This document shows, one piece after another, positions 1-4,430 of a stretch of DNA of 7,636 nucleotides (positions are counted from its first letter, which is position 1; each line of letters starts with the position of its first letter). Origin of the DNA: Verrucomicrobiales bacterium (lineage in GTDB: Bacteria; Verrucomicrobiota; Verrucomicrobiia; Limisphaerales; UBA1100); the NCBI GenBank assembly GCA_002718935.1, contig PBFV01000047.1:13716-21351 (forward strand), written 5' to 3'. The notes beneath the pieces were generated by a model, which worked only from the letters and a program-made list of their open reading frames with translations, searched no databases and had not been told where the DNA came from. Both the position numbers and the translations under genes were made by a program.

Positions 1-261
1 ACGGCGCGCCTCGTCCTTCACCAGCTGATACTCCCAGCCATCCATGTCGCCCCATTGGCGGATGGCAATCACGCTGGGCACCATCAACCCGTGATCAGCC
101 AAGGCCCGCTCCACTTCGCCCACCTCACCGCCGCGCCCGATGAAGTCGTACACATCATTGATCCACAGCTCGATACCGTCATAACCGGCCGCTCCCGCCA
201 GCTCGATCTTCTTCAGCAACGGCTGCGGCTTGATGGTGCTCGTGTTCAGGCAAAATTTCAT
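1..261 (-). CDS. sugar phosphate isomerase/epimerase-like TIM-barrel protein, 5' part only
   Basis: The reading frame starts with ATG at 261 and stays open for 87 codons to the left edge, so only the N-terminal third or so of the protein is visible. It begins MKFCLNTSTI, then a helix, then GAAGYDGIELWINDV around residues 23-37. This is the beta1-helix-beta2 pattern of the xylose isomerase-like/AP endonuclease 2 TIM-barrel family, where the Glu of 'GIEL' (residue 31) ends the second strand and faces the active site. Family members isomerise or epimerise sugars or sugar-like compounds in the cytoplasm; some are inositol catabolism enzymes. The substrate cannot be told from this fragment. No Shine-Dalgarno sequence precedes the ATG. 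A TATAAC/TAACAT hexamer lies 8-11 bases upstream, so the mRNA may be nearly leaderless. The gene is divergent from the one starting at 373. Family call is fairly sure, specific function unknown. Confidence 0.78.
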   Translation of the reverse strand, partial: MKFCLNTSTIKPQPLLKKIELAGAAGYDGIELWINDVYDFIGRGGEVGEVERALADHGLMVPSVIAIRQWGDMDGWEYQLVKDEARR

Positions 262-269
262 GCGCGCGG

Positions 270-277
270 ATGTTATA
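270..277 (-). promoter_or_regulatory. possible -10 element close to the start of the isomerase-like gene
   Basis: On the minus strand this reads TATAACAT, which contains TATAAC (5 of 6 to TATAAT) and TAACAT (a TANNNT hexamer). Its downstream edge is 8 bases from the ATG at 261, so transcription would start at or within a few bases of the start codon. No convincing -35 hexamer is found 16-18 bases upstream, so this is a weak call. Confidence 0.25.
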
Positions 278-300
278 CCGTCCCCTCCCCAAGCCAAGCG

Positions 301-310
301 GTTTATAAAC
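301..310. repeat. 10-bp perfect palindrome in the divergent intergenic region
   Basis: GTTTATAAAC is its own reverse complement and sits midway between the two divergent genes. It could be an operator half-site, or simply an AT-rich promoter segment that offers TATAAA on both strands. No second copy is seen in the region, so a regulatory role is only a guess. Confidence 0.25.
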
Positions 311-330
311 GTTTGAGAGCCCCGCCGCAT

Positions 331-359
331 TTGAATATCGAAAAAAGCTTAATTATCAT
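331..359 (+). promoter_or_regulatory. sigma70-like promoter for the YiiX-domain membrane protein
   Basis: TTGAAT (331-336, 4 of 6 to the -35 consensus) and TATCAT (354-359, 5 of 6 to the -10 consensus) are separated by exactly 17 bases. The expected start of transcription is near 366, only about 7 bases before the ATG at 373. The leader would then be too short for a Shine-Dalgarno sequence, and indeed none is present. Confidence 0.5.
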
Positions 360-372
360 TTAGCCTATAACC

Positions 373-2511
373 ATGTCTGCGCCGGACGAATCGCTCAAAG
401 GCTATCCGCGCTACAAGCTCATCCAATGGAGCGCCACGCTGGCGATGCTGTTGCTGCTGCTGGCCGGCTCCCTGATCGGTCAGTATCCTCCCCCCCTCGG
501 CCAACTGGGCTTTTGCGCCTTCGGCATTGCCACCGGCGCCGCCTTCGCCCGGATGAGCCACCCGCCGGGCTTGCCCCTCACACGGCTCGGACAAATCGGG
601 CTGATTTTCGTTGCCGCATCACAGGTATTTTACCAATCCCTCGTCTGGTCTGAAAGCTGGCGGGTGCACGATTCCTATCTCGGCTGGCGGCTTTGGTGGA
701 TCAGTGTGGTGGCGGCAGTGGGGCTGGGCTGGCTGCAGGTACTGTGGCGGGCCGGCGCGAGTTGGGAGGGAAAATCCGGCCGCACCACACTGGCCTGCAC
801 AGGACTCCTCGGCCTGTCGTTAACGTGGCTAGCCTTGCGCAGCAATCCTTCCGCGGCGGCACCCCCGGTTTTGCAGTGGCTGCTCCTGTTATTGCTGTTG
901 GGAGCAGCCGGCGGCTCACTGGTGATTATTGGGCACTGGTGGAAGAACCGCCCACGGCGCGCGCGCCCGCTTCCTCGTTGGATGCGACCGACCATCATCA
1001 CCACGGGATTAGTGGCCCTGAGCACCGTCAGCTTTTATTTCGGCCGCATCACCATGCCACCGCCAAGCCCGTTCGATAGTGCCCATTCCCTGCTGGCCGA
1101 CATGAACGCCACGGACCTCAATGCCACACTCACGCGCGATTACACGCATTTAAAAAAACTCATCAAGGATATGGACGAAGTGCGGGCTGAGGCCGGCGGT
1201 CTTTACCGGGGAGTTGACACACGCACCGGTCGACGGGATGCCTCCGAGTTTACTCCGGAAGAGAGCCAGCAAATCCGCAACCTTTTCATCCGTTACATGG
1301 GTTACCGGCGTGATCTGCTGCATCTGGCGCGCGTGCATGTGGGGTTCAAAAAAATCTCCAACGAATCGCAGCGGCACCGAAGTTTCCTGATCGGCTACTG
1401 CGCAGCGAGCGTGGCGCTGGAGGCCGGGCTGGTTTACGTCCAGAGCTATCGTGACAACGCTCCTCTGCGCGCCAAGCTCAATGAAGAGGAGCCCGGCCTG
1501 CTCGCCGACGGACAGTTTGAGGTGGTGTACCACAGTGTGACCGACCAGCATCATCAGGAGCTGTACCGGGAATTCGGTGTATTCTTCGAACTCCACCGGG
1601 CACGCTGGCTCGTCGAAAGCCCACCGGGCATGGACTTTGCCAAGCTGCTGGACCCGCGCATCCGCGCCGGCCAAACCGCTCTGGAAAACACCCGGCTCAG
1701 CCCCGTGCGCGCATGGTTCTCCCGCATCGGGCGGCGGCTGCAGCAGGACGCCAAATCGCCCGCCTTCGAGGCGCAAAAATTGCTCGCAGAATTCATGGGC
1801 GACACCCGCATCGTGCGTCGTGAACCGATGATTTCCATCCACCAGGTGCGCACCGAAATTCAGCCCCGGCTGCAACCCGGCGACATCATCATTGAGCGCC
1901 GTAACTGGTACCTCTCCAACGCCTTCCTCCCGGGTTTCTGGCCGCACTGTGCATTGTACGTGGGCACTCGCGAGCAACTCGAACAAGCCGGCTTGGATTA
2001 TGAATCACTCGACCCCGACGCACGCGCAGTCCATGCGAAGCTGGAAGAAAAGACCAACCACCGGCTCGTGATCATCGAGGCCATGAGCGAAGGGGTGATT
2101 TTCACCAGTGCCGAGAAATCAATGCACGCCGACTACGTAGCCGTGCTGCGCCCACGCCTAACCCGGGACCAACTCCAACAGGTCATCAAAAACGCCTTCC
2201 GCTACCACGGCCGGCCGTATGATTTCGCGTTTGATTTTGCTGACGAAAGCAAGCTGGTCTGCAGCGAACTGCTGCACTACTCATTCGGTGGCATTCATGA
2301 TTTCCCAATGGACACCGTCCTTGGGAAAAAAGTCGTCACCCCCCTCGGCATCGTCGAGCAATTCGCCGAACAATCCAAACAGCAAACCAGCAAGCTGGAT
2401 TTCGATTTCGTCCTCTTCTACAACACTCCACCCGGTCAAAGCCGCGCACGACCCGCTACAGCCGAAGCCCTGCGCCATTCAATAAAATGGCCGAAAGTGT
2501 TTAACGAGTAA
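373..2511 (+). CDS. seven-helix membrane protein with C-terminal YiiX-type permuted papain-like domain
   Basis: The product is 712 residues. Predicted helices lie near 16-36, 42-61, 71-91, 106-126, 138-156, 166-188 and 206-224. The loops expected in the cytoplasm are basic, above all 'KNRPRRARPLPRWMR' after helix 6, and the alternate loops are nearly uncharged. By the positive-inside rule everything after helix 7 is periplasmic. Residues 230-490 are a mostly helical region of unknown role. Residues 490-690 match the YiiX/YebB/YaeF group of permuted NlpC/P60 (papain-like, peptidase family C92) enzymes: 'QPGDIII', then His525 in 'WPHCALYVG', Glu569 in 'VIIEA' and Cys630 in 'LVCSELL'. The His-before-Cys order marks the permuted fold, and the expected active-site residues are all present. 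Family substrates are poorly known; amide or thioester bonds in cell-wall or lipid molecules are plausible. The ATG at 373 has no Shine-Dalgarno sequence but lies just after a good promoter. The gene converges on obg. Domain call is confident, function is not. Confidence 0.85.
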   Translation: MSAPDESLKGYPRYKLIQWSATLAMLLLLLAGSLIGQYPPPLGQLGFCAFGIATGAAFARMSHPPGLPLTRLGQIGLIFVAASQVFYQSLVWSESWRVHDSYLGWRLWWISVVAAVGLGWLQVLWRAGASWEGKSGRTTLACTGLLGLSLTWLALRSNPSAAAPPVLQWLLLLLLLGAAGGSLVIIGHWWKNRPRRARPLPRWMRPTIITTGLVALSTVSFYFGRITMPPPSPFDSAHSLLADMNATDLNATLTRDYTHLKKLIKDMDEVRAEAGGLYRGVDTRTGRRDASEFTPEESQQIRNLFIRYMGYRRDLLHLARVHVGFKKISNESQRHRSFLIGYCAASVALEAGLVYVQSYRDNAPLRAKLNEEEPGLLADGQFEVVYHSVTDQHHQELYREFGVFFELHRARWLVESPPGMDFAKLLDPRIRAGQTALENTRLSPVRAWFSRIGRRLQQDAKSPAFEAQKLLAEFMGDTRIVRREPMISIHQVRTEIQPRLQPGDIIIERRNWYLSNAFLPGFWPHCALYVGTREQLEQAGLDYESLDPDARAVHAKLEEKTNHRLVIIEAMSEGVIFTSAEKSMHADYVAVLRPRLTRDQLQQVIKNAFRYHGRPYDFAFDFADESKLVCSELLHYSFGGIHDFPMDTVLGKKVVTPLGIVEQFAEQSKQQTSKLDFDFVLFYNTPPGQSRARPATAEALRHSIKWPKVFNE

Positions 2512-2518
2512 CCTCGCC

Positions 2519-3655
2519 CTAATCGCACGCTTCCTCACGAAAGCGTTCTTTTAATCCCGGGATGCCTTCATCGATTGCGGCCATGATTTCGAGGACTTCG
2601 ACTTCCGGAAAGCGTTCGCGAAATTCAGTGAGGTTTGGCCCGGCGGCTTGCTCGTCCATTTTGTTGGCGGCCACAAGGTGGGGCTTGGCGAGCATGTCCG
2701 GATCATACTGTTCCAGCTCGTAGAGGATTTTTTCGTAGTCATCCCACGGCTCACGGTCGTCGATGCCGGCCATGTCGAGGATGATGCAGAGGGTGCGGCA
2801 GCGGCGAATGTGGCGGAGGAAGGCGTGGCCAAGGCCCACGTTGAAATGCGCGCCCTCAATGATGCCGGGGATGTCGCAAACGGTGTAGCGTTCCCAGCCA
2901 TCCATCTCCACCACGCCGATCTGCGGATGCAGCGTGGTAAAGGGATAGGGGGCAATCTTCGGCTTGGCGTGGGAGATGGCGTTGAGCAGCGTGCTTTTCC
3001 CGGCGTTCGGGTAACCGACCAGACCAATGTCCGCCATCAGCCGCAGCTCAAGATGATAGTGGCCTTCACCGCCTGGTTCGCCGGGCTGGGCGTGGCGGGG
3101 TGTTTGGTTGGTGGAGGAAGCAAAGTGATGGTTGCCCTTGCCACCCCGGCCGCCGGCGCAAAGGACGAATTGCTGCCCGTGCTCCGTGAGATCGGTCACC
3201 AGTTCGGCATCCTCGCCCACGGCCAAAGCCGCCGGAGCTTCCGTTTCCTCAGCTTCCTCCTCTTCGGCCGCGGCATCAAAATCGATCACCATCGCCTGTT
3301 CGCCCTCGGTGTTTTGCACTAGCTCGGGATCAGGCTCAGGCAATTCCTCTGCTGGAGTGGGCAGTTTCCAAACCACGGTACCGCAGGGAACCTTGACGAT
3401 GAGGTCTTTGCCACCGCGGCCGCTTTTCTTTTGGCCTTCGCCGTGGTTGCCGTTCTTGGCAATGAGGCGGGGCACGTAAAACTGGGCGATCAGGTTGTTC
3501 AGGTCGTGGCTGGCCTCGAGGATGACGCTGCCGCCGCGGCCGCCATCGCCGCCATCGGGGCCGCCCTTGGGCACAAAGGCTTCCCGGCGAAAGGACACAC
3601 AACCGCGGCCGCCGTGCCCGGCGCGGGCGTACACTTTCACCTGATCAATGAACAT
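2519..3655 (-). CDS. obg: GTPase Obg (CgtA/ObgE), ribosome assembly
   Basis: Obg binds the 50S ribosomal subunit and acts in its late assembly and in stress signalling, in the cytoplasm. From the ATG at 3655 the protein is 378 residues. The N-terminal glycine-rich Obg fold (1 to about 200) shows 'GGRGCVSFRREAFVPKGGPDGG' type repeats and 'AGGRGGKGN'. The G domain has G1 GYPNAGKS (214-221), a switch I segment YPFTTLHPQ (237-245), G3 DIPG (261-264), G4 NKMD (331-334) and a G5 region near 358-360 reading MAA instead of the usual SA. The C-terminal OCT domain of some Obg proteins is absent. Residues 98-151 form an acidic stretch where E. coli Obg has only about ten residues. The frame is open upstream to 3694, but 3655 is chosen because the family starts 'MFIDQVKV' and the extension would run through the terminator hairpin. 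No Shine-Dalgarno sequence. It lies downstream of rplU-rpmA, as in most bacteria, but beyond an intrinsic terminator. Confidence 0.96.
   Translation of the reverse strand: MFIDQVKVYARAGHGGRGCVSFRREAFVPKGGPDGGDGGRGGSVILEASHDLNNLIAQFYVPRLIAKNGNHGEGQKKSGRGGKDLIVKVPCGTVVWKLPTPAEELPEPDPELVQNTEGEQAMVIDFDAAAEEEEAEETEAPAALAVGEDAELVTDLTEHGQQFVLCAGGRGGKGNHHFASSTNQTPRHAQPGEPGGEGHYHLELRLMADIGLVGYPNAGKSTLLNAISHAKPKIAPYPFTTLHPQIGVVEMDGWERYTVCDIPGIIEGAHFNVGLGHAFLRHIRRCRTLCIILDMAGIDDREPWDDYEKILYELEQYDPDMLAKPHLVAANKMDEQAAGPNLTEFRERFPEVEVLEIMAAIDEGIPGLKERFREEACD
2527..2552 (+). terminator. intrinsic terminator candidate for the YiiX-domain gene, inside the 3' end of obg
   Basis: ACGCTT (2527-2532) pairs perfectly with AAGCGT (2541-2546) across an 8-base loop and is followed by a T-rich run, TTCTTTT (2546-2552). 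It begins 15 bases after the stop codon of the plus-strand gene, where a terminator would be expected. It lies antisense to the last codons of obg because the two genes nearly touch. The stem is only 6 bp, so this is a moderate call. Confidence 0.42.
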
Positions 3656-3661
3656 GGCGGA

Positions 3662-3667
3662 ATTATT
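3662..3667 (-). promoter_or_regulatory. possible -10 element directly before obg
   Basis: AATAAT on the minus strand (5 of 6 to TATAAT) lies between the rpmA-obg terminator and the obg start, 6 bases from the ATG. If used, transcription would start at or next to the start codon. No good -35 match is found; the spacer would be the T-tract of the terminator. Proposed only because obg needs either its own promoter or readthrough. Confidence 0.22.
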
Positions 3668-3678
3668 ACGTGGCCAAC

Positions 3679-3705
3679 AAAAAAGGCGAGGCACGAAACC
3701 TCGCC
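3679..3705 (-). terminator. intrinsic terminator between rpmA and obg
   Basis: On the minus strand GGCGAGG (3705-3699) pairs perfectly with CCTCGCC (3691-3685) across a 7-base loop, followed at once by six Ts (3684-3679). This is a textbook Rho-independent terminator, 22 bases after the rpmA stop codon and 23 bases before the obg start codon. It should end or sharply reduce transcription from the rplU promoter before obg. Confidence 0.8.
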
Positions 3706-3727
3706 GGGTAAATTGGGGTGATTGCCT

Positions 3728-4006
3728 TTAGTTGGTTTCCACCGCCTCGGGGATGATGCTCACGCGGGCCGAACCCTTCGCCTTGTTGAAGGATTTCTTA
3801 AAATCCACACGGCCGGTCTCCAACGCGAACAGCGTGTGGTCGCGGCCGATGCCGACGTGGTCGCCTTGCTTCCACTTGGTGCCGCGTTGGCGCACGAGAA
3901 TGGTGCCGGCCTGTACGAGCTGTTGATTGCCCACCTTGAGGCCCAAGCGCTTGGCGTTGCTGTCGCGGCCGTTCTTGGAGGAGCCTTGTCCTTTTTTATG
4001 TGCCAT
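3728..4006 (-). CDS. rpmA: 50S ribosomal protein L27 (bL27)
   Basis: L27 is a component of the large ribosomal subunit whose N-terminal tail reaches towards the peptidyl transferase centre. The 92-residue product begins [22 protein letters not shown], the standard L27 opening, with no cleavable N-terminal extension of the Firmicutes type. The core '[29 protein letters not shown]' (34-62) matches the family. The C-terminus is a few residues longer than in E. coli. The start at 4006 is fixed by the conserved N-terminus and by AAGGA 6 bases upstream. It is separated from rplU by 14 bases and must be co-transcribed with it; a terminator follows before obg. Confidence 0.98.
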   Translation of the reverse strand: MAHKKGQGSSKNGRDSNAKRLGLKVGNQQLVQAGTILVRQRGTKWKQGDHVGIGRDHTLFALETGRVDFKKSFNKAKGSARVSIIPEAVETN

Positions 4007-4012
4007 GTTGAA

Positions 4013-4017
4013 TCCTT
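4013..4017 (-). promoter_or_regulatory. Shine-Dalgarno sequence of rpmA
   Basis: AAGGA on the minus strand with a 6-base spacer to the ATG at 4006. It shows that this organism does use Shine-Dalgarno sites, in contrast to several neighbouring genes that lack one. Confidence 0.75.
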
Positions 4018-4020
4018 AAA

Positions 4021-4335
4021 TTAAGCGTTGATGCCGGTGATTTTCACAATCGAATGCCGCTGGCGATGGCCGTTCTTGGCGCGGCTGTGCTTGCGGCGTT
4101 TCATTTTGAAGACGACCACCTTCTTGTCCTTCTGCTCGGCGGTGACCACCTCGGCGGACACGGTGGCGTTGGCCACGGTGGGCGTGCCCACGGTCACCTT
4201 GCCTTCCTGGTTCACGAGCAACACCTTGTCAAACGTCACCGTCGCGCCATCTTCCTCGCCAAGCATCTCCACCTTCACCAGATCGCCGGCTGCTGCGCGG
4301 TATTGTTTGCCGCCCGTTTCAAATACTGCATACAT
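4021..4335 (-). CDS. rplU: 50S ribosomal protein L21 (bL21)
   Basis: L21 is a structural protein of the large ribosomal subunit that contacts 23S rRNA. The product is 104 residues, the usual length. It begins MYAVFETGGKQYRAAAGDLVKVE, has the central beta-barrel segment with 'KVLLVNQEGKVTVGTPTVANATV', and ends with the basic RNA-binding part 'KMKRRKHSRAKNGHRQRHSIVKITGI' that defines the family. The frame is open upstream to 4401, but that extension covers the promoter. The start at 4335 matches the family N-terminus and has GAGGG 7 bases upstream. First gene of the rplU-rpmA unit. The predicted leader is only about 30 bases, leaving little room for a structured autoregulatory L21 leader. Confidence 0.98.
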   Translation of the reverse strand: MYAVFETGGKQYRAAAGDLVKVEMLGEEDGATVTFDKVLLVNQEGKVTVGTPTVANATVSAEVVTAEQKDKKVVVFKMKRRKHSRAKNGHRQRHSIVKITGINA

Positions 4336-4342
4336 AAATTTT

Positions 4343-4347
4343 CCCTC
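4343..4347 (-). promoter_or_regulatory. Shine-Dalgarno sequence of rplU
   Basis: GAGGG on the minus strand, 7 bases before the ATG at 4335. It decides this start over the longer open frame that reaches 4401. Confidence 0.7.
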
Positions 4348-4372
4348 GGTAAATTCGCAAAAAGGGACGAGG

Positions 4373-4401
4373 ACTAGACCAGAAAGGCCGGTGCGTGTCA
4401 A
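4373..4401 (-). promoter_or_regulatory. sigma70-like promoter of rplU-rpmA
   Basis: On the minus strand a perfect -35 hexamer TTGACA (4401-4396) is followed after 17 bases by TCTAGT (4378-4373, 4 of 6 to TATAAT). Transcription would start near 4366, giving a leader of about 31 bases with a Shine-Dalgarno site. This is the strongest promoter match in the window and fits a highly expressed ribosomal protein operon. It lies in the 95 bases between the transporter stop codon and rplU. I see no intrinsic terminator for the transporter there. Confidence 0.7.
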
Positions 4402-4430
4402 TAGGTCTTTCCGGGAAAAACCGCTGAAAT

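Noticed and set aside
1150..1986. A 278-codon open frame on the minus strand opposite the YiiX-domain gene
   Set aside because: It lies wholly inside a gene with clear helices and catalytic motifs. Its product shows no recognisable family and is explained by the GC-rich third positions of the plus-strand gene.
2474..2491. Hairpin GCCATT/AATGGC as a minus-strand terminator for obg
   Set aside because: The 6-bp stem is perfect, but on the minus strand it is followed by GCAGGG with no T-run, so it does not look like an intrinsic terminator.
2648..3322. A 224-codon open frame on the plus strand opposite obg
   Set aside because: Obg on the other strand has all GTPase motifs; the antisense frame shows no known domain.
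3656..3694. Longer start for obg (ATG at 3694)
   Set aside because: It would translate through the T-tract and half of the terminator stem, and Obg proteins start with 'MFIDxVKV', which matches the ATG at 3655.
4336..4401. Longer start for rplU (ATG at 4401)
   Set aside because: The extension covers a consensus-like promoter and the Shine-Dalgarno site; L21 starts 'MYAV' at 4335 and then has the normal length.
4404..4430. Possible terminator after the transporter gene
   Set aside because: Only a bulged, weak stem (TTTC..CGG / CCG..GAAA) can be drawn on the minus strand, without a following T-run; the rplU -35 element comes immediately after.
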